Assembly: GCF_023065955.2 (NCBI RefSeq)
Contig: NW_026623100.1
Span: forward strand, 16,655,001-16,719,000
Source: Ursus arctos
Lineage: Eukaryota > Chordata > Mammalia > Carnivora > Ursidae
DNA length: 64,000 bases
Reading direction: 5' to 3'
Part shown: positions 1 to 11,492 of the stretch, one piece after another
Numbering within the stretch: the first letter of the stretch is position 1
Layout: each line of letters begins with the position of its first letter
Program-made: the position numbers and the translations under genes
The notes under the pieces: model-generated
The model's database searches: none
What the model was told of the DNA's origin: nothing
Seen by the model: the letters and a program-made list of their open reading frames with translations, nothing else

Positions 1-384
1 CTTCAACACCGATCCTGGACTTACACTAATTTATTGGGGCCCTGACTATTAGTAATGAGCCTTATGAGGAACAGGTACTAAATGGAATTTTGACCCAGTG
101 CAACTCATAGTTGGCCCTGTGGGAACTCAAACTCTTTTCCCATGGCTATTTCCCCATGATCTAAAGATACAGACAGAATTGGACAACCTCAGCAACTGGA
201 AGCATCCTCACATAGACTTGTTGACTCAGGGAATATGAGCTATTATAACAGAGGGCCAAGTGTAAGTTCTTGGAATACCCTCTCATTAGCAAAATACAGA
301 AGAGCAATGTTACTGCATGACACCTATTATCACCTAGCAATATATTGTAAAATTGTTTGCTTGTGTATGGTCTTTTTCCCTCCC

Positions 385-490
385 TAGAATATAATCTCCT
401 TGAGGGCAGATATTTTACCTGTCATTGTTCATCTTCAGTGTCTAGGAGAATGACTGGCACCTAATAGGTGCTCAATTAATATTTATTGAC
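385..490 (+). mobile_element. L2 LINE 3' end
   Basis: The text runs CTCCTTGAGGGCAGATATTT, then CTGGCACCTAATAGGTGCTC and ends AATTAATATTTATTG. This is the order of the ancient L2 3' terminus (gagggcag, tggcac, taggtgctcaataaatatttgttg). Only about 100 bp remain and there is no coding potential. Confidence 0.8.
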
Positions 491-963
491 AAGATAGATG
501 ACTAAATTCCTGAAGGAAAATTCAGAAGTCAATGCCATCATCAAAGATTTGAAAGATACAGGTATAGTGATTCCTACCACATTTCTATGTAAGTAAATAT
601 GGATGGGTCTTGGAGTATAAAAGTGAACAATCATAAGCTTAATCATCTGGCATTTCAAACTGCAACTATTGTTCCAAATGCAGTGTTCTTACTGGAAAAA
701 AATAAATATTATGAACACCTGGAACACAACTAATCATCTAATAAATGCTTTTATTTTTACCCCTAGTCTAATAAAATATTAACACTGAGACAGGTTGATC
801 TTACTTGGCAATGACAACACTACAACTTCACTGCTACCTCAGCTATACATCAATTTTTTGCTACTGTACTATATTTGTAAAACCAAACTTGACCATCTCA
901 TTATCCCACAGGAGATCATTATGGTTTGCTCTATTGATGACAGCATGCTTATAAGACTGTGTA
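491..963. other. Unassigned AT-rich sequence
   Basis: I recognise no repeat family or gene here. The stretch is AT-rich with short A runs near 700 and no open frame longer than about 60 codons. Confidence 0.4.
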
Positions 964-1490
964 TTAATTAACTACTGTTGCATATTAAACTACCCCAAAA
1001 TTTAGTGGCTTAAAACAAAAATAAATATTTATTTCTTACAGTTTTTATGGATCAAAAATTCAAATAGGAAAGGATAGGGAGGGCTTACCTCTACTGTGAT
1101 GAAGCGAGCCTCAGCTAGAAGACTCTAAGGCTGGAATTGGAATAATATGAAGGCTTCTTCACTTGTGTGTCTGGCAGTTGATACCAGCTGTTACCTAGCT
1201 AGGTTCCAAGGGCAAGTGTTGGGAGAGAAAGAAAGAGGGGCCAGGGAGAGAGAGAAAGACATAAGCTGCATCCTTTTTATTTATAACTTAGTCTTAGAAA
1301 GCACATAGCATTACTTAACTGTATTTCTTTGGTTGGAGTAGGCACAAGATCCCATCCAGGTTAAAGAGCGGAGGAAACATCACCCACCTCTTAGTGGGAG
1401 CAGTGACAATCACATTGTAAGAAGAACATGTGGGATGGGATAAATATAAAGTGTGGATATATATTTGGAAAATACAATCTGCCACAGATT
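964..1490 (-). mobile_element. MLT1-type MaLR LTR, antisense
   Basis: On the plus strand it begins with a diverged CTACTGTTGC...TTTAGTGGCTTAAAACA block and ends CATGTGGGATGGG...TTGGAAAATACAATCTGCCA. These are the reverse complements of the 3' and 5' ends of an old mammalian-apparent LTR. The same family recurs near 5.2 and 14.4 kb. The interior is diverged. The subfamily is uncertain. Confidence 0.65.
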
Positions 1491-1907
1491 CAGAAGTAGC
1501 AGGTACTCTAGATACATATGCATGCCAAGAATTGGGAGATGAAGCCTTTGAAAATGCAGCAGTCTATTAGTGATCAATTGCAATTAATGAACTATGGCTG
1601 GATTCTGGTTTGAAAAAAACAGCTATAAAACAATGTAGTCTCCATCCATAATTCCCAACTTGAATATAAAACAAATTCCCTGTTCTTTCACTGTTCTATA
1701 TAGGTGTGTTTATGGTGTTTAAATTCAAAATTTAGTCCATAGGTTGTAGAATATCAATATTAGGTCATATTGGACTAAAAAAGAAATGGACAACACTCAG
1801 AAATTCTGCATGCAGTGTCTAATGAAACTTTGGATTGTCTCCCTTCAGAGAGGAGGTGAGTACATTTTTGGTTATTATGAAGAAGAGATGCATTATATTT
1901 AGTAGGG
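1491..1907. other. Unassigned sequence
   Basis: I see no recognised repeat or exon. It separates the LTR on the left from a TG microsatellite on the right. Confidence 0.4.
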
Positions 1908-1908
1908 A

Positions 1909-1954
<46 letters not shown>
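1908..1954. repeat. (TG)n microsatellite
   Basis: An uninterrupted run of about 21-22 TG dinucleotides. It is probably length-polymorphic. The 73-residue antisense frame across it, with a Thr-His run, is a product of the repeat. Confidence 0.95.
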
Positions 1955-2505
1955 TAAGTATGGAAACAAGGGTGCATGTGGATATTGAATATTCAAAGGG
2001 CTGAGTAGTAGTACCTAATATTACACAGGAAAATTAATTTCTTAGTTAAAATAACCTGAGTCCATTTCTGCTGCTCGTAACCACAAAACCCAATGGATAG
2101 ACCTCCCCATGTCAGAGAGAGTAACAGCAACCACAGGATGAGAAGTAAACTCCATCATCCAGACCAACAGATGGGAGAGAAACAGCAATGGCATTCAGTG
2201 ATGATGGAGGTTTTTGCTACCAACTGAAGACACCAGGAAAACTGTACCAGCAACCATCATAAGGATTAAATGAACCTTTGAAAACCATTTACAACAGGCT
2301 ATGTAGTAAGGACCATACAAGTGGCGTTCAACAATAACAAATTAAATGGTGCTAGCAAGAAAAATTAAACAGCATATAAGTTTGGGGGGGGGGGGGTCCA
2401 CAAGGAAAAAGAGGGAATTTAAGAGGTTAAATGTCCCAGTCATTCTATGATGGTGGTTCAGAGCCAAAGATACTTTCGCTACCTTTGAAATAGTTGTCCA
2501 CCTCA
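1955..2505. other. Unassigned sequence with a 14-G tract
   Basis: No gene or repeat family is recognised. A G homopolymer of about 14 bases lies at 2383-2397. Confidence 0.4.
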
Positions 2506-2509
2506 GTCT

Positions 2510-2750
2510 ACCTACCAAGCTCTCTGCCTAGATGATTGCAGTATCCTACTAATTGCTCCCCATAAATTCCACTCTCAACCTCCCTACAGCTCATTCTTCA
2601 CAGTGCAATCAGGATGATGTAATTGAAAGTCCAATTATGTCATTCTCCAGATGAAAATCCTCCATCATTCCTGCACTACTGATGCCTGCCAATGTCTCAA
2701 TGTTATTTCAATTCTCCCTCTAATTTTGTAAAGTTCTCTTCAAGTGATCA
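2510..2750 (+). mobile_element. L2 LINE ORF2 3' fragment
   Basis: GATGATTGCAGTATCCTACT, then the CTCCC...CTACAGCTCATTCTTCACA block and a following CAGATGAAAATCCTCCATCA resemble the L2 reverse-transcriptase C-terminal coding region (the original frame read ...DYCNSLL...). It is heavily decayed and has no intact frame. Confidence 0.65.
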
Positions 2751-2904
2751 TGCTAAAAGAATAGTAAGCTCTAAACATTGAGCATATCTCTAGAGAGCTT
2801 ACTATTCCTAGTGAAAAACAACATCAACAAAATTAATCTAACATCCATTGATGATATATGTTACTATGCAGTATGCAGTCAAATATAATCAGCGTATGAA
2901 TGCA

Positions 2905-3179
2905 TCAGGATATCAGGACTCAACCAGAGAAGCAGACCACCTTGAATATTATAGAAATAAGGATCTATTATAGAAACAAGACCTATCACAATTAGGGAGA
3001 AATTTGGAGAAGTAAAGCCTAAAATACAGAGTTAGAGGATGAGAGAAAATTGCTAGCCAACCCTCCTGACACATTGGCATGACTGGACAAGTTACGTCCT
3101 GCTGGGGAATTTGAGAAGCCACGTACATCAACTGCTGGAGTGGGTCTGTGAGGAGCTAGTGGAGAAATCTACGGTAAGC
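2905..3179 (-). mobile_element. Possible antisense LTR end
   Basis: GGACTCAACCAGAGAAGCAG followed by AATAAGGATCTATTATAGAA resembles the inverted 3' end of an ERVL- or MaLR-class LTR (original ...tctctggagaaccctgactaatac). The family is not resolved. Confidence 0.35.
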
Positions 3180-3604
3180 TATTGCCTTTGCATTTGAGGG
3201 CAGGCCTGGGGTTGCTGTTGGTCAGCAGTACCAGCTGCTGGAAAGAAGAGCTAGACACCCAGGGGGAAGAGCCAGGCTTATCTAGAACACATCAGCACTT
3301 ACATCATTTCCGCCTTCTAAATCTCATGTACATTTTTGTTTGGACAACTTTAACATTGAACCAGCCAGTGAAGGAGATTCTGGACAAAACTGTCCTAGGT
3401 TAGTTAGGTTCATACAATATGAATTCATTACAATCAATAAACATTTAGATAAATTACTCATTTATATCTCTTTTAAACCATTTAACCAAATTGCTAGGTT
3501 TTGCTTTCTCATTCTGTTGGTTCATGGACTCTTTAGGTAGGAAAATTTTTATTGTTTTCTCTGATTTTAGATATTCTTTCATCATCACCACCATCATACT
3601 AATG
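3180..3604. other. Unassigned sequence
   Basis: Three short overlapping plus-strand frames of 66-126 codons occur from 3182. They lack plausible composition, and the longest runs into the MLT1 LTR, so I do not treat them as genes. No other feature is recognised. Confidence 0.4.
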
Positions 3605-3984
3605 CACACTGTCTTAGTCAACTTCAGCTGCTATAACAAAATACCACAGACCAGGTGGCTTAAAAAGCAAACATTTATTCCTAACAGTCTGGAGGCTGGG
3701 AAGTCCAACATGATGGTGCTGGCAGATTTGGTGTCTGTTGAGAGCTTTCTTCCTGGTTTGCAGATGGCTGCCTTCTTGCTGTGTCATCACACAGTGGAGA
3801 GAAAGAGGACTCTGGTCTCTTTCTCTTCTTATAAGGACACAAATCCCATTTTGGGAGCTCTATCCTCATGACCTCGTTGACACCTAATTCCCTCTCAAAT
3901 GCCCCAATTCCAAATATTATCACGCTAGAGATTAGGGTTTCAACATATGAATTTGGGGGGACACAAACATTCAGACCATAACAT
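3605..3984 (-). mobile_element. MLT1 solo LTR, antisense
   Basis: Plus strand starts TGTCTTAGTCAACTTCAGCT, continues GCTATAACAAAATACCACAG, and ends GGGGACACAAACATTCAGAC then CATAACA. These are the reverse complements of the two termini of an MLT1 LTR. Length is about 380 bp, near full size for an MLT1 LTR, with TG...CA ends. No internal retroviral sequence flanks it. Confidence 0.85.
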
Positions 3985-4059
3985 GCATGCACATATGTAG
4001 ATGCACATAGACACACATACACACACACATACCAGAAAGCACTAGATGTCTTTAAGGTG

Positions 4060-4440
4060 TGTTGTAGTTTGGGTTCCCTAGAAGCAGATCCTGAAATGGG
4101 GATTCTTGTTCAAGTGATTTATTGCAGTACTCTTAGGAAAGAGGAGTGAGGGAAGCAGGTTAGGGTAAGGGGAGAAATGTAGTCTCAACAAGATTCTAGC
4201 TTAAATTTGATCCCCTGGAAAAGCTCTAGAGCATAAATTGCAGCAGTTAGCTCCATCTCAAGGCAAGGACACTAGCTCTTTGTAACCTCATGCCAGTTAG
4301 TCACTGGTTGAGATCTGTTGGTGGGGTGATGGATGGGTGAAAGCATTTGGCTGAGGGCAGTTCTCCAGACAGCAGGCGGCTTCAAGAGTTACCAGCTAAC
4401 ACTTAATTAATAAAGGGGATGGGGTGGGGCCCAACCTCAT
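4060..4440. mobile_element. Old LTR-like interspersed repeat
   Basis: GTAGTTTGGGTTCCCTAGAA, GCAGATCCTGAAATGGGGAT and GTGATTTATTGCAGTACTC resemble the edge of a widespread old LTR-like repeat. The remainder is decayed and the name is not certain. Confidence 0.4.
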
Positions 4441-4742
4441 CCACTGCAAGGTGTGTTAGGAGCAGAAACGTCTATATGGAGAGTGTGTGGGAACTCAGCC
4501 AGCTGAAGCAGAAGGCCCACAACAGAATCTTCTGTTTCTACTCCCCTTGTTTCTGTTGTAACTTCAGACATGCTATTGATTCTACAGCAGTTTGGTGTCT
4601 TGGCTCCTACTTTTAGATATCCTTTTGTGGTTCAGTGCTTGGTTATGGATGCTACATTTGCCATTGAATTCATGGTTCCTGTCTCTTCTCTTGTGTTACC
4701 AGCCTTAGGTTGTCTGGGGCTCATGTTTGGATGCCCACTTCT
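4441..4742. other. Unassigned sequence left of a SINE
   Basis: No feature is recognised. The right end holds the left copy of the SINE target duplication. Confidence 0.35.
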
Positions 4743-4945
4743 TTTTTTTTTTTTTAAGATTTTATTTTATTTATTTGACAGAGAGAGAGACAGCCAGAGA
4801 GAGAGGGAACACAAGCAGGGGGAGTGGGAGAGGAAGAAGCAGGCTCCCAGCAGAGGAGCCTGATGCGGGGCTCGATCTCAGAATGCCAGGATCATGCCCC
4901 AAGCTGAAGGCAGACGCTTAACGACTGAGCCACCCAGGCGCCCCA
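4743..4945 (-). mobile_element. CAN-SINE, antisense, full length
   Basis: A poly-T start and AAGATTTTATTTTATTTATT lead through the CACAAGCAGGGGGAG block to the inverted head CCACCCAGGCGCCCC. A perfect 15-bp target duplication TGGATGCCCACTTCT flanks it (4728-4742 and 4946-4960), so the insertion is relatively recent. The tRNA-like head carries degenerate pol III A and B boxes. Confidence 0.97.
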
Positions 4946-5169
4946 TGGATGCCCACTTCTATTTCATTGTCTAACAGGGTTCCCAGGCCTCTCCCACCCT
5001 AGTACCCTCCCTCCCACTTCAGCATTGTTATATACAACATAACATAATCACACACATAAAAAGAAAAGGGTTCCCACACATAACTGGTTTTCCCCTCATT
5101 CCAAAGAACTGCCTCTATGGTTTGCTTATTTGCTCTATCCTACCATTGTTCTCCTTTTTACTCAGTATT

Positions 5170-5740
5170 TGTTATTTATTGCTGTGTAACAAATGATCCC
5201 CAAATGTGCCAGCTGAAAACAACAAACATTATCTCATCGTTTCTGTGAGTTGAAAATTTGGGAGCAGCCTAGCTGGGTAGTTATAGTTCAGAGGGTCTCA
5301 TGAGGTTGCAGTCAAGATGGTGGCCATGATCGCAGTCACCTGAAGGCTGACTGCGCTGGAAGATCTGATTCCAAGATGGCGCCTGCATACAGCCCATTTG
5401 GCAGAGGCCTCAATTCCTTGCTGGCTATGGGAAAGAGGCTGTGGTTTCTCACTACATGGAATTGTCCATGGGGCTGCTTGATTGTCTCCATGACATGGCA
5501 GTTTACTTCCCCCAGAGTGAATGATCCAAAAGCAAGTGATCCAATATCTTTTAAGACCTAGTCTCAGAACTTACGGACAGTCACTTTTGCCAAAATTATT
5601 TGTTAGACATGAGTTACTAAGTCCAGTCTATACCCAAGGGGAGTGGAATTAAGCTCCACTTCTTCAAAAGAGAAATATTAAAGAATTTGTGGACATATAT
5701 ATTTTTTAAGAATTTGTGGACATATTTTAAAACCAACACA
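5170..5740 (-). mobile_element. MLT1-type MaLR LTR, antisense
   Basis: TTATTGCTGTGTAACAAATG, CAGTCAAGATGGTGGCC, GATTCCAAGATGGC and TAAAGAATTTGTGGACATAT match the order of the old MaLR LTR also present near 1.0 and 14.4 kb. An 18-bp segment AAGAATTTGTGGACATAT is duplicated at 5681-5698 and 5708-5725, so the 3' edge is rearranged. Confidence 0.65.
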
Positions 5741-6049
5741 TACCTACCACATTAGCAGGGTCCCTGGGCAGCTGTTCCCTGGTCCTCACCTACCTGGGAT
5801 ACTTGCAGGACTGAGGTAACAGATTCTGAACCCAGAGAATGAGATCTACCTCCACAAAGGGATGATCACATGACCACTATTCCAGGGCATCTAAGAATTG
5901 GTGAGGTGACAGGGATGCACAGTGAGGGAAAAAAGGTAAGAGAAAATGGGCTTAGGGGTCAGATAGATTGGGGTTCAAGTCTTCACCTTGACATTTCTAA
6001 CCTGGCTTGGGAAAGTCATTTAATTCAAGCCAATAACTTTTTTTATTTT
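5741..6049. other. Unassigned sequence
   Basis: Nothing recognised; no long frame and no repeat signature. Confidence 0.4.
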
Positions 6050-6640
6050 GAGTATTAATTGTGTGTTACTCGGTGCACTAGATAGTGGGGACAGAGTGCT
6101 GAAAAAATTCACTTTTGTGGTGCTTATAGTCTGGTTAATCAAACAGACATTAAATAATCATTTCAATTGTGATGGGGATTACGTCTATCAGAGCATATCC
6201 CAAGGAGATTTAGCCTTATGTAAGGAATAAAGGAAAACCTCCTTGGGGAAGGGACATTTTAAGTTAAATTCAGAGGATGATTAAGAGTTAGCCAGGTGAG
6301 GGGTGCCTGGATGGCTCAGTCAGTTAAGTATCTCCCTTTGGCTCAGGTCATGATCCAGGGTCCTGGGATCAAGCCCCACACAGAGCTCCCTGCTCAGGGG
6401 GTAGTCTGCTTCTCCCTCTCCCTCTGTCCCTCCACCCCCCAACACTCTCTCTCTAAGTAAATAAATAAAATCTTAAAAAAAAAAGAGAGAGAGAGTTACC
6501 CAGGTGACAGGAACAGATAGTGCAAAGGTTGTGAGGTACCAAGACCCTTAAACTTCTAAGGAGACAAAAGAAATCAGAGGGGCAGGAGTGTTGATGTTGA
6601 AGGAGACAGTGGGGAGAGATGAGACTAGAAACCCGGCTAG
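6050..6640 (-). mobile_element. Antisense L2 LINE, split by a SINE
   Basis: GTGTGTTACTCGGTGCACTA, ATAGTGGGGACAGAGTGCTG, TGCTTATAGTCTGGTT and then AAGTGCAAAGG-like text are the inverted L2 3' region (original: cactagactgtaagc... and cctggaatg...). A CAN-SINE at 6300-6491 interrupts it. Confidence 0.6.
6300..6491 (+). mobile_element. CAN-SINE, sense
   Basis: Head GGGGTGCCTGGATGGCTCAG, then CAGGTCATGATCCAGGGTCC, a CT-rich part and an AAATAAAATCTTAAAA tail. The target duplication is AGAGTTAGCCAGGTGA (6284-6299) versus AGAGTTACCCAGGTGA (6492-6507), one mismatch. Confidence 0.95.
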
Positions 6641-7183
6641 AAACCATACTTCTCTGAGTTTCAAAGGCCATATTAAGGATAGGGACCCACACCTACAGGT
6701 CCCCAAAAATGGTCAGGCCAACTACAGACTTTTTAATATTCCACCAATAACTTGGAGCAGGTCATTTAATCATGGATTCATTTTTAAAGTTTTTAATTTT
6801 AATTCCAGTATAGTTAACACACAGTGTTATATTAGTTTCAGGTGTATAATATAGTGATTCAACAATTCTGTACATTATTCAGTCCTCATCAGATAAATGT
6901 GCTCTTTAATTCCCATTGCCTATTTTCCCCATCCTCCTACCCATCCCCCCTCTGGTAACCATCCCGTTTGTTCTCTATAGTTAAGAGTCTCTTTCGTGGT
7001 ATGTCTCTCTCTCTTTTTTCCCTTTATTCATGTGTTCTGTTTCTTAAATTCCACTTATGACTGAAATCATATGGCATTTGTCTTTCTTTCACTGACTTAT
7101 TTCACTTAGCATTATACTCTCTAGCTCTGTCCATGTTGTTGCAAATGGCAAGATTTAATTCTTTTTGTGGCTGAATACTATTC

Positions 7184-7225
7184 CTGTGTGTGTGTGTGTG
7201 TGTGTACGCATGCGTGTGTGTATGC
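7184..7225. repeat. (TG)n with GCATGC interruption
   Basis: A TG repeat inside the antisense L1, interrupted by TACGCATGCG. Its alternating purine-pyrimidine pattern can adopt Z-DNA. Confidence 0.85.
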
Positions 7226-7692
7226 CACATCTTTTTTACCCATTCGTCTATCAGTGGACAGTTGGGTTGTTTCCTTAATTTGACTATTGAAAATAATGCT
7301 GCAGTAAGTATAGAAGTGCATATATCCCTTTGAATTAGTATTTTCATAATCTTTGGATAAATACCCAGTAGTGCAATTAGTGGATCATATGGTAGTTCTA
7401 TTTTTAATTTTTTGAGGAACCTCCATACTGTTTTCCACAGTGGCTGCCCCAGTTTGCACACCCACCAAAAAACAGTGCATGTAGGTTTCCCTTTCTCCAC
7501 ATCCTCGCCACCTCTCGTTGGTTCTTGTGTTTTTTATTTTAGGCAATCTGACAGGTGGGAGGTGATATCTTATTGTGGTTTTGATTTGCATTTCCCTGAT
7601 GACGAGTGATGTTGAGCATCTTTTCATGTGTCTCTTGGCCATCTGGATGTCTTCTTTGGAGAAATGTCTGTTCATGTCTTCTGCCCATTTTT

Positions 7693-7871
7693 TAGAAAGA
7701 TGTTATTTATTTATTTGACAGAGAGAGAGGCAGAGAGCCAGCGAGCACAAGCAGGGGTGGTGGCAGAGGCAGAGGAGGAGCAGGTTCCCTGCTGAGCAGG
7801 GAGGCTTAATCCCAGGATCATGCCCTGAGCCAAAGGCAGGCACTTAACCAACTGAGTCACCCAGGCGCCCC
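7693..7871 (-). mobile_element. CAN-SINE, antisense, inside L1
   Basis: AGAAAGATGTTATTTATTTA leads to the inverted head CACCCAGGCGCCCC. The target duplication TCTTCTGCCCATTTTT is L1 ORF2 sequence, at 7677-7692 and 7872-7887, which proves the SINE is younger than the L1. Confidence 0.97.
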
Positions 7872-8239
7872 TCTTCTGCCCATTTTTAAGTTGGCTTATT
7901 TGTTTTTTGGGTGTTAGGTTGTATAAGTTCTTTGCATATTTTGGATACTTACTAACCCTTTATCAGGTATGTGATTTGCAAATATCTTCTCCCATTTCAA
8001 CTACTGACTGTTTAAGTAGAGGTGTGGCTTGATAAGAATTGTACAAAACCTGAAAAATGAGTTAAAGAGGGACAAAGTGGATGTAAGGAGCTCTTTTGGG
8101 GGGGCACTACAGGAACCTAAGTGTGGAGGCAATGGTAGAGTAACAGATAGGACTTGGCCAATGACTATGGGCTGGAGACAGGAATCAATGAACACTGTCT
8201 AAAGGGCAGATTTTCAGTGGTGATGGTGGGTGATGGGTG

Positions 8240-8580
8240 GGTGGGGGCAGACTTTGCATTCTGCTTTAGACATACAGAGTTCTAGGGACTTGTGAGATAT
8301 GAAGCAGAAGTGTTGGAAAGGCTTGGAGTTCAGGGAGGGCTGGGCTCTGAAGGCAGCTGTGAGAGTCTAGATATGCATGTTGCAGTATCTTCCTGAAGGA
8401 GTGAGAGATGGTCAGGGTGAGAGTGTAGCAAAAGTCCAGGGAACCCTTGCATTTAATGAGCAGGGAGAAATGGAGCCTGTAAAGGTCTCTGAGGAGAAAT
8501 AGAGCTGGGAAGAGAAGGAAAACCTGGAGGGTGTAGCACCTGAGCTAAGGAAATGGTGTTTCTAGAGGAAGCGTTAAATG
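8240..8580 (-). mobile_element. Probable antisense L2 fragment
   Basis: GGAAAGGCTTGGAGTTCAGG, GAGAGTCTAGATATGCATG and repeated AGGGAGAAATGGAGCC blocks look like the inverted, decayed L2 ORF2 region, as in the longer copy at 53.3-54.7 kb. Assignment by style only. Confidence 0.4.
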
Positions 8581-8589
8581 GAATTACTG

Positions 8590-8700
8590 TTTTAATTAGG
8601 ATAATTATAATCCTTATCTCTTAGGACTCTTGGGAGGATTAAATGAGATAACATATACAAAAATTATTTTAGTAATTCATAGAGGTTTACAATGTTGGAT
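8590..8700 (+). mobile_element. MIR 3' fragment
   Basis: CTCTTAGGACTCTTGGGAGG, then ATTAAATGAGATAACATATA, corresponds to the MIR segment (original ctcatagggttgttgtgaggattaaatgagataa). Confidence 0.5.
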
Positions 8701-10559
8701 GTTCTCTTTAGCAGAGAATGGGAGTGTACGGGGTAGGGTTGGGGGAGGGGAGAAGAAGGCCAGAATGTTCCTTCTGAAGTTACTTCCCAGCGCCTGATGC
8801 ATCTAAAGTAAACTTGCAGTCAATTACTGACATTTGGGGCCAGCCAGCCTTTGATACAGTGCAGTGTGATTTTGGAAACCAGGAAAAACTACCCTGCTTT
8901 AAAAAAAAAAAAATCTTTACCTGCTTAATAGTCCTTAAAAATCCCTTCCAGGGAAGACCTACAAAGCCATTTCATTCTATAATAAAAGGTTTTAAAATGC
9001 AAATACCTGGGGCAGTTACCAAGCAATGTGAACAAGACAGTTAAGTATAATTATGCTATCAGATCCTTTAAAAAACAAAAACAAAAAAAACTTCATAAAG
9101 GCACCCAGAACCAGGAAGGAGCAGGGAGGGGAGGGAATGTTTGGTCACTGAGGGAGAAATAGGAGGTGGGAGACACCCAAGGCAAATTTCACTGACTTCT
9201 CAGTTTCACAATTTTGCTTCAGGCAGGATCTGTTTATCTTCACATCTGTCCAGAAAAAATACAACTTGCATCTCTCTGGGTAGCTAGTGCGGACCCTTAC
9301 CTCAGCAGGAGGAATGCACCTCTCCTGTGTGTTCCACACGAGTGCATTTTTCTCTGGCAGGTGTTGGTGACCTAATGTCTAGAATCTAAATACAGATTCC
9401 CAACCCTGCCCAATTTAGGGTGCCAGTGGTGTGGAGTGGATCCTTCTGGGGGGTTGCCATATTGAACCAGTGCAGGAATCACTAACGTGGGCCCTTTAGG
9501 AATGGAGCACCTGGGGACTGATCCTGGGAAACTGACCTCCCCTTCACCTTTCCAGTAAGCACTCAGGAATGCGCCCGGTTGTCAGGTTCACTTGTGCCTG
9601 GTGGGCAGGCATGTCCTAAACTAGAGTCTCCAGAACAGAGCAGTGGGCTAAGAGAGTAAGGAGCCCCACTTCCCTCCCAAGGAAACGGGGAAAAGGAACT
9701 TCTGAATGCATGGATGGGCTCCTCAGACGAGCTGGTGGCATCATAGCATGGGCAACAGGGCTTGGGGGCAGAGGCCAAGGAAGCCTCTCTGAAGACGGGA
9801 AGATTGCCGGGTCTCCGTTTGTGGAATCTGTGTAATTGGCAGTGTCCTTTGTCAGGGCCTCTGAGGTTAGTTCTGTCAATCACGGTCATCTGCACAATCA
9901 GGCTGTTACTCTATGCAACTGTTCCTTTTCTGGGGACCATCTATGTCTTGCAGTTCATTACATCCAGGAGGCTGTTTGTTCCCATGAGATTCTGAATAAT
10001 TAACTGAAGATGGCCCTTTAATTCAGCTCCATTGTATCTACACCTAGGAAGCATCCATTAAACACTCCAATTGGAGGCCAGAGGAGCAGGACAGTCCTTG
10101 CCCTCAAGGGGGCTTGTCTCAGTCCAGGTGGGAGACGTCAGGCTCAACTGGCCACCTCTCCCTTGACGCCACACTTCTCTCCCCACATGCCTGTCTTCTT
10201 TATTTCTCCCCCCAACCCCCCAACCCCAGCTTCTGGACTTGAGGCAGACGTGCTGAAGAAGCTCCATGGAGACTTAGGCTCACCCTGGCTGCTGGTGTGC
10301 TTGCTGCCTGAGCCCAGCACTGATAACCAGATACGGGCACCATCTCCTCTGTGCCTCAGTACTGCTTCAGACTCTGCCTTGTATCTGCAGTACAAGCTTC
10401 TGATTTTTCCTCATCAGGAGCAATGTCATCATCTCCCCAAACCGCTTAGGCATGAACCACCCCAGTACACATTACATCGTGCAGTGCTAATGTCGACCTG
10501 GCCCACTCCTGTCTGTCCCACTCTTGCTCTGCACGCAGACCGAACTGACATCCATAGCT
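8701..10559. other. Repeat-poor unique stretch
   Basis: About 1.9 kb with no repeat signature except short A runs near 8900 and 9070. Open frames of 77-110 codons overlap on both strands at 9563-9995 but show no domain, no splice context and no agreement in frame. GATTCTGAATAATTAACTGA at 9988 and following is AT-rich and homeodomain-like. It may hold regulatory sequence; coding is unlikely. Confidence 0.4.
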
Positions 10560-11130
10560 GGGTCGAGACTCTTAGCATATGACTTGCCTCCTGTTCCCAA
10601 TTCCAGTGAACAGACCTAATTCTAGAATTTACTCCTTTAATAATCAGTCCTACCCCATTTCAGTTAATCATAGATGTGCAGCTGTTTCTTGAGCTATGTC
10701 AGGGAAAAGTGAGTTTAAAAAAAGAAAACAAAGGCAAGACAATGCGCACACAATGTACAGTGGTGTGGTACAGGGAACACACAACACGGACGATTCCAAA
10801 TGGGAATACAGCACGTCTTGTGCTGGGACGGACCTGTGGACTCCAGTCGAGAAGTCAATCATTCAGCCATGAAGGCACACTGTTTCTCAAGATACTCCAG
10901 TAAAGTAAGAGAAAAGAGAGAAAGAACAGCAAAACGCCGAGGTATTCAGCTAAAAACCAAACCAACGACCGGAAATCAAAGTGGCTGGCAAGCTGTGCAC
11001 TAAATTCCCAATATGTAAAAGATAATTCCACACACTGATTTGAAGAATTTCGGTTCCACGAACACTTCAAACACAAAATCAGAATCGGAATTTATTAGCT
11101 TTTCTCCGAGTTTCCTGACTTGGTTGACCA
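10560..11130. promoter_or_regulatory. CpG-retaining, moderate-GC patch
   Basis: From 10741 to 11120 I count 14 CpGs in about 380 bp at roughly 43% GC, close to the number expected without CpG decay. Neighbouring unique sequence is strongly CpG-depleted. No repeat family is recognised. Open frames (up to 75 codons) have no known domain. It could be an unmethylated regulatory element or a noncoding exon; an inverted poly-A signal (TTTATT) lies at 11090. Confidence 0.35.
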
Positions 11131-11272
11131 TCACCCAGCCATCCAGACTAGAAATCTGGTCTTAGAACAAAAATGAAGACTCAGACTCCAAAGATTGAGA
11201 ATGGAGTGGAAGGCACTGTTGCCAGGCAGGGGACTGACCCAGCAGAGCTGAGACTCTGGGGAATGAAGTTCT

Positions 11273-11475
11273 TTTTTTTTTTTTTTTTAAGATTTTATTT
11301 ATTTATTTGACAGAGATAGAGACAGCCAGCGAGAGAGGGAACACAAGCAGGGGGAGTGGGAGAGGAAGAAGCAGGCTCATAGCGGAGGAGCCTGACGTGG
11401 GGCTCGATTGCATAACGCCGGGATCACACCCTGAGCCGAAGGCAGACGCTTAACCGCTGTGCCACCCAGGCGCCC
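11273..11475 (-). mobile_element. CAN-SINE, antisense, full length
   Basis: Poly-T, AAGATTTTATTTATTTATTT, the CACAAGCAGGGGGAG block, and the inverted head CACCCAGGCGCC. The perfect 17-bp target duplication CTGGGGAATGAAGTTCT (11256-11272 and 11476-11492) marks a young copy. Confidence 0.98.
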
Positions 11476-11492
11476 CTGGGGAATGAAGTTCT

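Larger units (their letters stand above)
6783..7998 (-). mobile_element. L1 LINE 3' end, antisense
   Basis: Read on the minus strand it encodes the ORF2 C-terminus. Frames around 7102-7675 include [20 protein letters not shown] and a decayed WRGCGE...[16 protein letters not shown], followed by the carnivore-type 3' UTR. It is 5' truncated at about 1.2 kb, with frameshifts and stops. A CAN-SINE at 7693 splits it. A TG repeat replaces part of the ORF2 end near 7184. Confidence 0.92.

Noticed and set aside
506..590. Short plus-strand stretch resembling a retroviral polymerase fragment
   Set aside because: Under 30 codons and followed by a stop; similarity could be chance, so I do not annotate it.
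9563..9995. Overlapping 77-110-codon frames as a small gene
   Set aside because: Frames on both strands overlap without a consistent reading direction, and none shows a recognisable motif or signal peptide.
10163..10582. 139-codon plus-strand frame
   Set aside because: Overlapped by minus-strand frames, proline-rich low-complexity start, no domain or splice evidence recognised.
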